64,000 nt of DNA from Monodelphis domestica (lineage: Eukaryota; Chordata; Mammalia; Didelphimorphia; Didelphidae). The stretch is taken from NCBI RefSeq assembly GCF_027887165.1, contig NC_077229.1, positions 204,997,753-205,061,752 on the forward strand. The letters run 5' to 3'. Shown piece by piece: positions 1-11,719 of this stretch (positions are counted from its first letter, which is position 1; each line of letters starts with the position of its first letter). Both the position numbers and the translations under genes were made by a program. The notes below the pieces were generated by a model that was not told the DNA's origin, searched no databases, and saw only the letters and a program-made list of their open reading frames with translations.

Positions 1-2285
1 CTGCTTATAGGTCACTTAGATCTAGTTATATCACTACTCCTCTCAATAGCTCCCTGCTGCTTCTTAAGCAAAGTTAAGTCTTCTTTCCTGACAGTCAAGG
101 CCCTACCACAGCCTGGGATCTCATAACCTTGCTAGCTTTATCTTATATTGTTTGACAACTCTCTAATGTGTTTATCCTGTAATACTGGGTATTACACCCA
201 CCTAAGTTTGTGTCTTTTCCTCCAATTAAAATGTAAGTCATAGTTGATTAAAATTCTTCATCTTCCCTGGAAGTTAGCATGTTTCTCAGCAAAACAGTTT
301 TAATTAATACTGGTATTAATTGATATTTGTAGTTTTTGTTAATTGATTCTTAAATTATTTACCAATATTATATTTTGTATTTATAACTTTGTTCTGTTTG
401 TATCCTTAGTTAGGTCCCTGAGAATTCTGAAGAATGGACTATTGTGGATATCATGTTCCAAAAGTCAGGGTCATTGGAAAAGCTAAGGCTACAGGGGAAT
501 GGAGCCAACTTCCCAGAGTTGTTTATTTGAAATCTTGGGCTGTTTATGTCATTCATGAAGCCAGAGGTCACATCCCCAGATTTTTGCCTACTTTTCTCAG
601 TTGAAGGATATCTCAGTTATTTTAACCATCTTTCCCTAAAGGTCCTTTCACCCTATTGTTTCTAATAAGGTCATAAACCTTATACTGATGAATTAGATGA
701 AAAATTAACTAATGGGAAAACCTCTATGAATATTTGATGCAAAGTAAACAACAGAAACAGTGATTACAATGATATAAAAGTGAAGCACAAAAACAAAACT
801 CTCTCCTACAACTTCATATGATTATAGTAATTAAGCTTGGTCCAAAGAAAAGAAAACATACCTTCTCTCTGTGTAGAGGTAGAGAATAATGGGTATAGAA
901 TATGATATACAATATTAGGCTTTACTGATGTGTGACTTAGCTTTGCTAAATTTATTTCTTTTTTCCCCTTTCCTAGTTCTTATTCTTAGGGAGTTTACTT
1001 CTTTTGGTAGGAGAGGAGGGAGAGATTTAGAAGTGAAAATGATAGAAAAACATAATATATACATTTAAAACAAAATTAACTTTTGAATACAATAAAAAGC
1101 CATCTATGTCCATAGCACATACAATAACTAAGGCATGTTCAAATATGTATTTGTGTAAAACAAATTTCCATTATTTAAATCAGATAAAGCACTAGAAGGA
1201 CTCACTATTTAAATGAAGCCTATCATAATGAATTGGTTTTTTTAAAGTAAATAATCACCCCAGTTTATCTTTTATGTAAATCCAGATTATCACTACTATG
1301 TTCCCTTATAACAGAGTAAATAGATGATTAAGACAGAAGACTTTACTTCAAACAAATAAATGATTTTAATAACAGTATAAAGAACCTTAATTACTGAATT
1401 TCCTAGATGATGGTCCACATAATCAGATATTCTTTACATATCTATTATGCAGTCAGCACACTCAACTTTGTAGATTTATTTTCTAAACATATCTTATTTC
1501 TCCTCTTAGATTAAGAGCTCCTTAAATGAAAGAATTGTGTCATATCTCTCTAGAGTCTGACATTATGAATGTTGTGCTTAGTAAATGTATGAATGTTTGT
1601 TGATTTGTTAACTCTGTAAGTGTGTATATTTTATATGTATGGCATAGTAGATAGAGACCTGCCTTTGGAGTCAGGACAACCCAAATTCAAATCCTGCCTC
1701 TGACACATACTGTCACATGACCTGTCACTTAATCTTTCAATGCTCTAGGCAAATCTATATGACTATATTTCAGAAAAGGTGGAGACCTGAACTAGAAGGG
1801 GGAGTTTCCTTATCTGGAGTTCCCTATATTAATTAAATCATAAGTCCAATCCCTGTCTTATAAATGAGAGAGACAAAGTCAGACAGACAAAAGCAGAGAC
1901 AGGAACAGAGAGGCAAGGAATTAGAGATTACCATGGAGGTGGAAGAATCAAAGAAAACATTTCTGACAGCCAGAAATCTAAGCCCTTTTTTCCTAAAATT
2001 TAGGATCAAGATAGAATCATGTTTCCAAGACTTTATTCTATTATTATACTTTTTTGTTTAATTCAGTATCCCTAGAGTTGTGTGAAACATATATTTTCTA
2101 TTTATGGGAAGGAGCAGATTAATAGTCAGTGTCATGTTTAACATTCTACTATACAGAAAAAGAGAATGAAAAGCTATCTTGTGAATCTTCTTGTGTTTAG
2201 CACTTGATAAAAAAGTGACTAAGTCAGAGGGGAGGAGTATTTAGGTGAAGAAAGAATGCGCATCTAGAGAATTTTAAAATGATTT
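1..2285. other. AT-rich non-coding DNA, probable ELOVL2 intron 1 (distal part)
   Basis: No gene is seen. If the minus-strand ELOVL2 start near 7.05 kb is right, this is intron 1. A decayed L2-like 3' end lies near 1,500-1,610 and a SINE at 1,636-1,861. I looked on the minus strand for sequence resembling ELOVL2 exon 2 and did not recognise any. Confidence 0.6.
1636..1861 (+). mobile_element. MIR-like marsupial SINE
   Basis: The tRNA-like head (box around gtagatagagacctg, then ccaaattcaaatcctg) is followed by the tgacctgtcactta core. The tail runs from 'tgctctaggcaa' to 'tccaatccctgtctta', as in a family of marsupial MIR-derived SINEs. No clear TSD is visible. Confidence 0.65.
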
Positions 2286-2301
2286 AAAAATAATATACAC
2301 T

Positions 2302-2507
2302 GGGGGCAGCTGGGTAGCTCAGTGGATTGAGAACCAGGCCTAGAGACAGGAGGTCCTAGGTTCAAATCTGGCCTCAGACACTTCCCAGCTGTGTGACCCT
2401 GGGCAAGTCACTTGACCCCCATTGCCTAGCCCTTACCACTCTTCTGCCTTGGAGCCAATACACATTATTGACTCCAAGACGGAAGGTAAGGGTTTAAAAA
2501 AATAAAT
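2302..2507 (+). mobile_element. MAR1-type CORE-SINE with perfect target-site duplication
   Basis: The element is full length. It has a tRNA-like head (gggggcagctgggtagctca), a B box (aggttcaaatctgg), a CORE region (ctgtgtgaccctgggcaagt) and an A-rich tail. A perfect 16-bp direct repeat, aaaaataatatacact, flanks it at 2,286-2,301 and 2,508-2,523, showing L1-type insertion. The copy is near consensus and therefore young. Confidence 0.95.
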
Positions 2508-2690
2508 AAAAATAATATACACTAAGTGATTTTTTTTTAAGCTTGCACTAAATTTGTTTATAGGTACTAAGATGTTAGAATGGCTAGTAGACAAAGATGT
2601 TATGCAAGTTGGAGAAATGAAAAATACAAATATGTAATTTATAAACTTTGGGAAAACAGAAGAGTTGGATAGCCTCCATATAGTACAAAG
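2508..2690. repeat. Copy A of an unexplained local direct repeat
   Basis: This stretch aligns over about 180 bp with 4,090-4,275 in the same orientation, at roughly three-quarters identity by eye. Shared blocks include 'taggtacta', 'gacaaagat', 'cttatgca'/'gttatgca' and 'gttggata.cctcca.atagt'. I do not recognise the repeat. It may be a local duplication or two insertions of an uncatalogued family. Confidence 0.7.
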
Positions 2691-3394
2691 GTAGAGTCAG
2701 AGAATACCCAGACCCTCACTCTCTGTGATCTGGGACTATTTCTATACTTCTATAGGACTTTCTCTGTGTAGAAAAATCCTACCATTTCTAACATCTCATC
2801 AGATTCATCCATTCTCTTGGCTATAATACTAGATAAGGGGGGAAAATATGAGAGAAATTTTTAAAAAGCTCCTTTCTACTCTGTGCCTAGAGAACACACA
2901 TGCTTTGGCATAAAGAACATATCAGGCCCAGTGCTACCATTTGAAAATAATAGTGAATTTTAGAGGTCTGATAGTAAAGTATTTTTATTTTTCCTTTCAA
3001 TCCACTATTCTCCTTCTTTCATTTTTCCAATTTTATTCATGACTTTGAGGGACATTTTCAATGTCAGATTATCACTAAAAGACATTATGTTGGAATTTAG
3101 TTCTAACATTTGATAAAGAACAAAACTTAGTAACAGAGTCAACACAGAAAATGAAGATTATTTATGATAGCATGAAAAATGCAGATGAAGGGATAAGATA
3201 GAGTTATGGGTACAGTGGGTCAAAGGTAAAAAAGATGAAATTTGTACTTGACATGAAAAAAGAGTGGGGAAGAAGGAGGATAGAGAGGGAAAGAAAAAAG
3301 AAGAGAAAACAGAAAAGTAGAAATGAAAGAAAATCAGGACAAAAAACTATTGCATGTGGGAGAAATGTCAACTGAAGCTTTATAATTAAAAAGT
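2691..3394. other. Unassigned AT-rich DNA with a purine-rich tract
   Basis: No gene or recognised repeat is seen. About 3,180-3,350 is strongly purine-biased (many gaaa/gaga runs) but has no fixed unit. Confidence 0.5.
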
Positions 3395-3590
3395 GCTTTT
3401 TATAAATTTCCTCATTTGATACTCATATAATAACAATCTTATGATGTAGGTAGAATAAGTAGGATTACCCTCATTTTATAGATGAAGAAACTGAAGCCCA
3501 CGGTCTCACAATAAATCATCAGAGCTGGGACATGAATAGTCTGACTCCAATTCCAACGCTTCTTCCAATATGCCACACTGCTGAACAGGA
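3395..3590 (-). mobile_element. MIR/Ther-like SINE fragment
   Basis: Reading minus, this is the usual MIR core. On the plus strand, 'ctcattt.atagatgaagaaactgaagc' is followed by 'tctcacaataaatcatcagagctggga', the reverse of a MIR core. It is strongly decayed. Confidence 0.65.
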
Positions 3591-4089
3591 AAGAAAACTT
3601 GGAGAGTTAAATACAAAAAAAAATAGTCACTATATTTGGTATTTTGAATTATTGCAATGGGTCAGAAAAGAGAGGGTTTTTTAAAAGATGTCAAGTGAAA
3701 ATATGAGAATATTTGGCAAAAAACTAGGTAGAGAAAAGAAGAGAAAGAGTCAGATTTCAGACACTGTAGACAGAAGAGCTGGTGGAATTACTAACATCGA
3801 TAGGAAACAGAGAGAACACAGTGTGAAAGATGAGTAGCTTTCTTTCTGTTGTGCAAAACTTAATGAGGTACTCCAAAGAAGACAAATGGTTGAAAAGAGA
3901 GGGAAAATTTTAATTCACATATAGTGGGGATGGATAGAACATATGTGAGTTAACAAGATCCTTAAACTACAGATGAGGTTAGTATGAGAAAGTAATCAGA
4001 AACTCAGATCTAAAAGCCTTCCATCAAAACCAGCAACATAAAAGTGAAATGAAGAAAGAATGTACGTGAAAGAACAACTAGAGATTTAA
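3591..4089. other. Unassigned AT-rich DNA
   Basis: No coding signal and no repeat that I recognise. Confidence 0.4.
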
Positions 4090-4275
4090 AAAAAGTAATT
4101 TACACTTAGTGATTCTTAAAAGTTTCCACTAAAGAATTTATTGTAGGTACTAAAATCTTTGAAAGGCTAGAAGACAAAGATCTTATGCAAATTAAGAAAA
4201 AGGAAAAGTACAAATGTATAATTTGTAAATTCTGGGAAAGCAGTGAAGTTGGATAACCTCCACATAGTGCATACA
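4090..4275. repeat. Copy B of an unexplained local direct repeat
   Basis: Partner of 2,508-2,690. Similarity may extend further left, across the point where copy A carries its SINE ('gaagaaagaatg' occurs before both). Copy B has no SINE, so the duplication is older than that insertion. Confidence 0.7.
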
Positions 4276-5414
4276 CTAAGCAAATTTTCATGATGGAAGG
4301 CTACTTCCTCCTCTATGTCCTAATCCTCTACTTAAAGGTATAAAAGTAGAAATCATTCTATAGGCTACCTATCAGGCATCTGGGAGCCCTGTGGGTGACT
4401 AAATACAGACAGTGATTCCCTATGATCTGTATACACATTATTGCATGTTATTGGTGCTAATTAATTTAAATAATCTGTATCTGAAACATGAAGACAGTAA
4501 TTCTGAATCATTAAAGTGGAAAGGACCTGGGCAGGTAATCTAGTCCACTGTCTTCCTTATTTAAGATTCATTAAACCCTCCTAGGTAGTAATGACTTTCA
4601 GTTACCTCTCAGCTTCTAGTGATCAGCTCAGCAGCAGATTTTGAAGATTCCAGTTGAGTTCTATAATGATTAGCCTATCTAAGTGATCTAGCTCATGCAG
4701 ACTACAGGTTTAATTAAATATGTGTAATACAAATAGATTTATGAATAGAACATTTAATAAGAGAATTACCTCAAAACAAACAAAATAATTGACAAAGACT
4801 AGATGATACATTTTCTTTCTTGTAAAAGGCCAGTTCATCTGGGACATAAATACTATGGGGTGTTACAAGGTTTCATGTAATTGACATATAGAAACTTCAC
4901 TTTCACTGTAATCTTTTTAAAGAGCAGTTCATTCAAAAAGCATCAATATCAAAGACATTCACAACTTTTGCTACAACAAGAAAACAACTATCATTGTAAC
5001 AACAAGAGAAAAGATTTATGAGTATCCTCTCCTTGGATTTGGTTTTCTCATTTTAGCTCTCAAAAGATATTCCTTCAATTAAGAAAGAAAGAAAGAAAAC
5101 TTAATTCTATCCACCTCAGAACAAAAGCTTAGGCCCAAAGAAGCTCAGCCAAACCTGATTCCCAAGAAGGCTTTGCCTTTCAAGATTGAAAGTTTATATA
5201 TAATGCAATTAGCCAGGAAAAGCACAGCACAAAATACATGGACAATCCAATGTACAGGGTACACTGTAAAGTACGAATATTTCTCAAAACATAAACCTCA
5301 TTCAATCTGATTACCACCTAACAATGGGATACATAAAGAAGGTGAGGGCATTTATCTCTAGAAAGTCACAGTCAATATACACAAATGGTTAGATGTCAGC
5401 TGCACCTCCTTTCT
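4276..5414. other. Unassigned AT-rich DNA
   Basis: No exon-like sequence or clear repeat. A short (gaaa)n run lies near 5,080-5,098. Confidence 0.4.
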
Positions 5415-5600
5415 GCAGTAGGAAGAGTAGTTGATTTGGAAGCAGAGGAACTAGATTAGAATTCATTTTAGCCATTTATTGTCTATGGCATTTTGTTGCT
5501 GGGTCTGGATTTCCTTAGCTATAACACGATGGGGAGAGGAACTGGAATTGGTGATTTCTAAAGACCCTTCTAACTCTAAGTCTATAATCCTATGACTGAC
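5415..5600 (+). mobile_element. MIR/Ther-like SINE
   Basis: It keeps the characteristic order: 'ttggaagcagaggaactagattagaattca', a CORE remnant, 'ggatttccttagctataacacgatgggg', then 'gacccttctaactctaagtctataatcctatga'. That tail is typical of marsupial MIR relatives. Confidence 0.7.
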
Positions 5601-6600
5601 TTCCAATCACCATAAATAATTTTGTCATTCTCTGAAGTTAATACCTGGTCCCTGAGAGGTTACAATTTGGGATAGGAAGGCAACAGGAATACTGACAAAT
5701 GTCCTGGATGTCCTAGGAACAATAGAAGGCAAGACTTGATGTGAAATGTAGGACTTGATGAAAAAAAATCTAATAGTATGTGTCTTCTAAAAAGGGGAAC
5801 AAGAAGACAACTTAACCAGGATTTTGCTTAATGCCAGTTCTGTTGGCATAGTACAGCATGTTTCTCCCCTTGCAGCAACAAAGCCAGGTTTAGATGCAAA
5901 GACACTTAAGCAATCAGTTCCCTTCTCTGGGGACAAAGGGTGACTGAAATTCAGCAAAGAATTTTTAAGAACTGGAAGGTGAGAGCAATTGTTAGAAAGG
6001 AGACATCAAAGAGGCAGTGTACTAAAGAGCCCATACTAATTTTTAAAATTATATTTGTATGACATGAAACAGAAGTCTCAACAAAATTGAACTGACACAT
6101 TAATTTTTAAAATGTTTTTAAAGTTTGCCAAGTTCCTTCCTTCAAGCTACCTCCATGATATCACTGTTCCCATTCAGCAGAGGAGGAAACTGAGGCAAAG
6201 AATAAGGCAACTTACTCACAGTCACATACTATTAATTTTTTTAAATGAGACTTGAACTCGTCTTGTGGAAACCAAAGATTACTACTTTTTTTCTACTACA
6301 AACAACACATCCCCAGAATTCAGTACTTCCATGAGACTCTCTCACCATAGAAAGAGATTGAAGTATGCAAAGAAAGATGAGAGGTAAAGACACAGTCTCC
6401 GTACTAAAAAGAACTTAGGCTTCTGGTCTGGAAGTGGGCCAAGAGCTAACCCAGTGTGTGTAAGACCTATTGGAGGGGGGGGGGGGTGGGGGGAGGAACA
6501 TCAGCAGGCAGACTCTTTGAAGGTGAATAACTTAATGCCATGGGTGTGGGTGTCCAAATGTCAGTAATAGTGGGGAGGGTGGACATGCTACTTCTCTACT
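5601..6600. other. Intronic DNA with a MIR remnant and a G-run
   Basis: A minus-strand MIR core remnant lies at about 6,110-6,265 (cagaggaggaaactgaggca). A 12-G run at 6,475-6,486, interrupted by one T and followed by six more Gs, lies just inside the CpG-island edge. No gene is seen. Confidence 0.55.
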
Positions 6601-7660
6601 TGCCCCCAAAGAGCAGCGCGAGAGAGTTGGCAGCGTAGGGATCGCAGTCAGTGGCCACAGCCGAGGGCAGGCGCTTGTTCTCCACTCTATTTGCCTGGGT
6701 GGGGGGTTGGGGGAGGATGACTGAGTGGGACTGTGCATGGTCGCCGAGCTGCCTCCCGCTTGACCGGCACGTTACTTCCCTCACAAACCCTCAGCCCCGA
6801 GCTGGCTCGAGGACCCGCTGCCGCCCGGCAGTATAGGTCCGGGCTGGCGGAGAAGCCGGGTCGGAGCACCTACTCTTTCCCGCCGGGGCGTATGTGCGCG
6901 CGCGCAGTTGTAAGAGTCACCCGCCCCCACCCCGCCGCCCCCCACCAGGTGCGATGAAGGTGGTGGAAGCCGAGGGGGGCGTCGTCGCCGCCGCCGCTGT
7001 CCCCTCGGAGCCTCGGCCCGTGTCCCTGTCTTGGCGCTCCCTCGTGCACTCACCATGTCTGGCCGCCTTTATGGAGCACCCGAGGAGAGAAGTGATGCGC
7101 TGTCCAGGGTATCCAGCGTCCAACTAACCCGCGAGCTGGAGGCGCGCCCTCTATAAGGTTGTACACACGCGCGCGCACACGCCTCGGAGCACGCCCAGGC
7201 TCACACACTCTCACTCACACCCCACGCCTCTCGGCTCAACCTTGCCCCCGCCCTGGTTTCGCGCCTACCTCCCTCCTCTCCCGCCTCTCTCCCACTCTCC
7301 CTCTCCCTCGCAGCTCCGAGGCTCCTTCGACTTCCCCTCAGCTCCGCACTCCGCTCCTGCTGCGCCCCCTAGGGAAGGGAAGCCTGTACAGCAGGCACCG
7401 GAATCGGAGTAGAGGGAGAGGCGAGGCAAAGCGAGAGGGCGGGGCAAAGGAGAGGGCAGGGACTAGGCAGAGGAGCCAGGCATCCCTTCACTCTCCCGCG
7501 GACACCTCCAGGTACACCTTACCTTACCCCTTTGGCGCCTGTCACTTTCCTCACCACTGGAGGTTGCTGCGGCCCCTCCACCGACCCTTCCTGGACGGGC
7601 GGAGATTCGTAGCTAAGGCCGCTCCATCGTGGGTCCCTCTGCTCGCGTGTCTCTCTGGAC
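6600..7660. promoter_or_regulatory. ELOVL2: CpG island: probable ELOVL2 promoter and first exon region
   Basis: CpG density rises abruptly against the AT-rich background, with many CGs from about 6,730 to 7,640. A GC box (gggcggggc) lies at 7,437-7,445 and (cg/ca)-rich stretches near 7,160-7,190. The island spans the putative minus-strand start codon and donor at 7,047-7,056 and runs several hundred bases upstream of it, as expected for a housekeeping-style promoter. The human ELOVL2 promoter island is known for strong age-linked methylation gain. Whether that applies here is inference. Confidence 0.75.
7054..7135 (-). CDS. ELOVL2: Probable ELOVL2 exon 1 (5' UTR plus the start codon only)
   Basis: On the minus strand the sequence ggccagacATG is followed at once by GTGAGTG (7,053-7,047), a near-perfect splice donor. 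If used, exon 1 would contribute only the initiator Met, at 7,056-7,054. The start context is good (G at -3). ELOVL2 is an ER multi-pass condensing enzyme that elongates C20-C22 polyunsaturated acyl-CoAs on the way to DHA, and its protein begins Met-Glu. A G-starting exon 2 would fit, but exon 2 is not in the window. The call rests on the CpG island, the Met/donor junction, the strand, and SMIM13 about 48 kb away in divergent orientation, as in human. The left boundary is the splice site; the right (5') boundary is a guess because no start site can be read. It could instead be the first exon of another gene or of a non-coding RNA. Confidence 0.55.
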
Positions 7661-8679
7661 CTACCCCGAGAGAAAAGACTGTGGTTGGTTTGAGTGGATG
7701 GACAGGGATGGAAGCGATTGCTTCTCTTGCTCCCCCGTCCCGTCCCCACCCCCAAAAGCAAATAACTGGGGAAGGGTCTCCTTTCAATAACATTACCCAG
7801 GTTTGGGTATTTTCATTTTGCTCATTTTGTTTGGGGTATGAGTTCCTTCTGAGAAAGCATTGTTTGAGACCCTGGAGCCTAGGGGGAAAGAATGATATCC
7901 TGTGGTTTCTTAGCTGTAATAAAATGTCATATGATCATCATCTTTGAAGTCACACGTTACCTTTTTCTTAGTGAGTACCTAGCATCAGGTACATGTTTGT
8001 TTAAAAAAGGTGTCTTTATCAATAGATTATTTTAGACATATCAGCTCAGTGTCATAGTCTCAAAAGCCAGCTTTTAACTCAGAGAATTTAGCAACCAATT
8101 TCTACATAGCATTCATATATTTTCTAAGAACAAAAATTCTCTCAGCTTTTGTGGGTATCCAGATAAAAAGAATCTGTATATTAATGTTGTGATGCCTTTA
8201 GTCTGGCATAATATAATGCAAATACTTTATTATATTCTCTTCCCCCACAGCTTTGAAAGATAACATACTTGCAATCAGGTTAAAAGATGAGTTCTTGTAA
8301 GGTGTCACACCATGAAAGCTTAATGCTTAGAATGAACATATATTTTTAAGTCAGTTCTGAGCTCTTCTTATGAACTATATTCACAGAATTCACCATTGTA
8401 TTCTCATATATAAACACTTATAATTTTATTAATTGTTGAAACACTTTATGGATATAGCATTATTACCCCCAAAAGGAATTGACTAATTTAGAAAATAAGG
8501 GCTTTTATCAGGCATCATTCACTTAGTAGACACAAGGAAATGAATATACAGGACCTCTCTTTTTCAACACATAGAAACAAGAACCCTATAGTAGTAGATT
8601 AAGACAAGGTAGAATATAAACTTTTAAATATTTAGTAATAGTAATAAGTAAAGATTATCATTAACATAATGTTTACCAA
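7661..8679. other. Intergenic DNA beside the ELOVL2 island, nothing recognised
   Basis: Sequence falls back to AT-rich. A long open frame runs out of the island to 7,947 on the plus strand, but its composition is that of chance GC-rich reading. A plus-strand antisense RNA such as the human ELOVL2-AS1 could start in the island, but nothing here proves one. Confidence 0.4.
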
Positions 8680-8930
8680 ATTATTCAAGTCACATATGTG
8701 ACTATGCAAAGTTGTGTGCAGCTCTTTGTGACCCTGTGGGCCATACTGTCCTGGCAAAGATATTAGAGTGGTTTGCCATTTCCTTCTCCAGTAGATTAAG
8801 GCAAACAAAAGTTAAATGACTTTCCAAGGGTCACAGAGAACTAGTAAGTATCTGAATCTGGATTTGAACTCAAGTCTTCCTGACTTCAAGCCCTATAACT
8901 ATCCACTAAGATATCTATCTGCCTCAAAGT
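8680..8930 (-). mobile_element. MIR-derived marsupial SINE (long 3' type)
   Basis: On the plus strand 'tttgtgaccctgtgggccatactgtcctggcaaagat' (read in parts), then 'gtggtttgccatttccttctcc', and finally tgacttcaagccctata.ctatccact match the reverse complement of the common marsupial SINE with a tRNA head and long unique tail. Confidence 0.8.
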
Positions 8931-10202
8931 AAATCTACAAAATAGCATAACCCTAGATCTTAGAGCAAAAAGTAAAGGTTATTTAATTTAATTAGTTTAT
9001 TTTACAGATTAAGGAAAAGAGACCATGAAAGCAAGGACTAGGACACTGACTTCCTGGAAGTCTACTCTCATTCTCTTTCCACTGCAACAAATCTTGTAAT
9101 CTAGGTAAAATAAAACCAAAGCAAAATTTTGAAATTATATGCCTCTCTTCAGCATAGACAACTTTTCTTTTCTTTTTCTTTTCCCTTCTTCTATGGTAAT
9201 CCTTCCCTCCTTCAGGCATTAGATCTTTTGTGTCAACTGGTCTGACAAATTCTATTTCCCACCCTCCTTCAAGTTCCCATAAAACCCTCAATATCAAAAT
9301 GAATAGAAAAACAAACTCACATAATCTGAAGTGGAAGAGATCTCAGAGGCCAAGGAGTTCAACCTATAGCTGAACAGGAATGCCCTCTAACATAACCTGG
9401 GAAGGCAAACTGACAAACTATTTTATAAATATCAGATGTAAATTAGGTAGAATCCATACCTGTCATAAGCATCAATTTTAGTGGGCTTCAAGTTAGAAAA
9501 GGTATTAAAATATTCTGTACCCAGAATGAGAAAATAAGTCAGTTATTACACCACTTTTATTTGGGTCGGTAAAGCTATATGTAAAAGGTAAGGATTAAGG
9601 GCTTAAAGTTCCCAGGAAGATTAATAAATTGTATTCATATTTGTTGCTTGGATACTTAGTTTTAAATTCAGCACACTCGAAATGTACATTAACCCTCTTA
9701 CTGCACTTGAGAATGTCTCCACATATTCCTATATTGGGAGCTGGACCATGTTAAGTAATTTTTTTTCTGGACAGAAGATCAACCCATATAGTTAACTCAA
9801 TTCTGGTTTTTGACAGCTGAATGCACTAGAGATCCCATTTTTGTATTCAAGTTTTAATACTATTTTTGTAAATATGACTTTCAAAACCTACTTCATTCAT
9901 CACTAACCTTTCATGTGACTGTTCTGTACTAGTTTTCATATATAAACTGGTTGGGGGTGGGGGGTGATTGATCCTGACCCCAAGTGCCTGCTAATTAGTT
10001 GATAAAATCACAGAAAGTAAGGGATAGATAAAAGAAGTAACAGGTATTAATATGCTAAAGAAGTGCAAAGATTTATCTGTGCCATGCCATCTTTTCTATA
10101 TAGTGAAAAGGAGTTCTTAGACTGAATTAGAAAGCTAGCTTTCATTTGCTAGGAAAAAAGTTTGGCCACAAACTAGAGGGAACATAAGTGGTGAAAGAAG
10201 TA
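8931..10202. other. Intergenic DNA, nothing recognised
   Basis: About 1.3 kb of AT-rich sequence. It contains a pyrimidine-rich piece near 9,160-9,190 and a short G-rich run near 9,950-9,966, but no gene or assignable repeat. Confidence 0.4.
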
Positions 10203-10271
10203 GAGGAGGAGGAGGAGGAGGAGAAGAAGGTGGAGGAGGAGGAGGAGGAGGAGGAGGAGGAGGAGGAGGAG

Positions 10272-10303
<32 letters not shown>

Positions 10304-10432
10304 AGAGAAAGAGGAGGAGGAGGAGGAGGAGGAGGAGGAGGAGGAGGAGGAGGAGGAGAAAGAGAAAGAGGAGGAGGAAGAAAAAGAGGGAGGAGGAGGA
10401 AGAAAAAGAGGGAGGAGGAGGAGGAGGAGGAA
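10203..10432 (+). repeat. (GGA)n triplet microsatellite
   Basis: About 230 bp of almost pure purine on the plus strand, mostly GGA/GAG triplets with scattered GAA and AAA interruptions. It reads as poly-Glu in one frame, which is an artefact. Such purine mirror tracts can form triplex DNA and are usually length-variable. Confidence 0.95.
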
Positions 10433-11719
10433 AAAATTGTAAGGTTTAGCTTTGTGGAGGATGACTCCTATGCCTCTACCAGAGAACAGCAGGGGTAGGA
10501 GGGGATTTTCTCTTTACCCTCCTCAGCCATGATATCTAGCAGAAGTGTTTTTCTATCAGACTACATCCAGCAGGAAGCAATTTAGAAAATTGAGTTATTC
10601 AAGATAGGGATCAGAAACACACTCTCCAGAAGGAAACAATATAGAGAGACAACCTTCAAGGAAGGGGGCAGCTTTAACAAGTGAGACCTTTGACAAAAGA
10701 GAAAAAAATCAAAGATGGGATTCCAGGAATAACTAACCCTGGCTATCTAGAGTTGAGCTGCAGGGAGGAGAAGACATATGAAGTCTAGGTGAGCAATCTG
10801 CCCAGCAGAGACAAGAAACCCAAAAGGAAGCAGCAAAAGAACATAACAGGAAGGAAAAAGATACTAGACTTTACAGTACTGGAAACCATCTTAGGTCACA
10901 TTTATTCCCTATGAATAACCCTAGGTTCATTGTTCAGTGTTCTCCATGTTTATACCCTTGGATTATGTGTGGATTTATAAGTATGTCCCAGATTTATAAG
11001 GAGGATTTTTTATAGCTACTGTTTTTACTATGCCATCTTAGAAAATATTTTTGAGTTAATTGTGTCTCCTGACTGACTATTAAAGATTAACATATCAGTG
11101 AGTGCTGATGAACTATACTAGGAGTTCAGATCCATAGTACCTTTGAACTTAAGAGTAGCTGGGGAGACCTAACCTTCAATTGTGAATTCAAGCTGGGTCG
11201 GGGATGGCAGAGATAGACCCTAGAGATTACTACTAAAGGTCAAAATATTAAAATAATAATACTTTCACTGGAGTATTGAGGTTATTATTATTTTATTGCG
11301 GTCAATTCTTGTTCATTAAATGCTTTGAAATCCCTAGAAAACATTGCCTCATTAAAGCATATTAACAGGAAAGGCAAATTTTTAAATTATAATTTATTAT
11401 ACTATGCTTTCTACTAGAAATAAAATCCTTCATTTGGATTTTAAAACATATTCAAGGTCACTAGAAATTTTAGTTTCGCTAACAAAGCCGTCTTTGGCAA
11501 TACACTGAATTATTACAGCTCAAAGAGTTAAATCTAGTCAAAAAGGATTCAGATTCATTTCCTTTGAGAAAGCCTGACAGTATTTCAGGAAGTGTGACAA
11601 ATTCAAGCAGGGAAAAATGTTGCTCTATACATGTATTGTTGGCACTTTTTACTAATAATGTATTTATGTATCTTTTCTCTTAGGAGAAAGGACTAGGAAT
11701 TGCTTGTAGATGTTCAGAT
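10433..11719. other. Intergenic DNA, nothing recognised
   Basis: No exon-like sequence. The stretch near 10,480-10,870 has higher GC and purine content and may be part of an uncatalogued element. Confidence 0.35.

Noticed and set aside
1..7053. Further ELOVL2 exons
   Set aside because: No minus-strand sequence resembling the conserved exon 2 or later exons was recognised; intron 1 is long in other mammals.
7159..7947. 262-codon open frame on the plus strand across the CpG island
   Set aside because: Its composition (Arg, Pro, Ser, Leu) is that of random GC-rich DNA, it has no domain, and it runs out of the island into AT-rich sequence. At most it overlaps an antisense RNA.
10188..10442. Poly-glutamate 'protein'
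   Set aside because: It is the translation of the GGA microsatellite.
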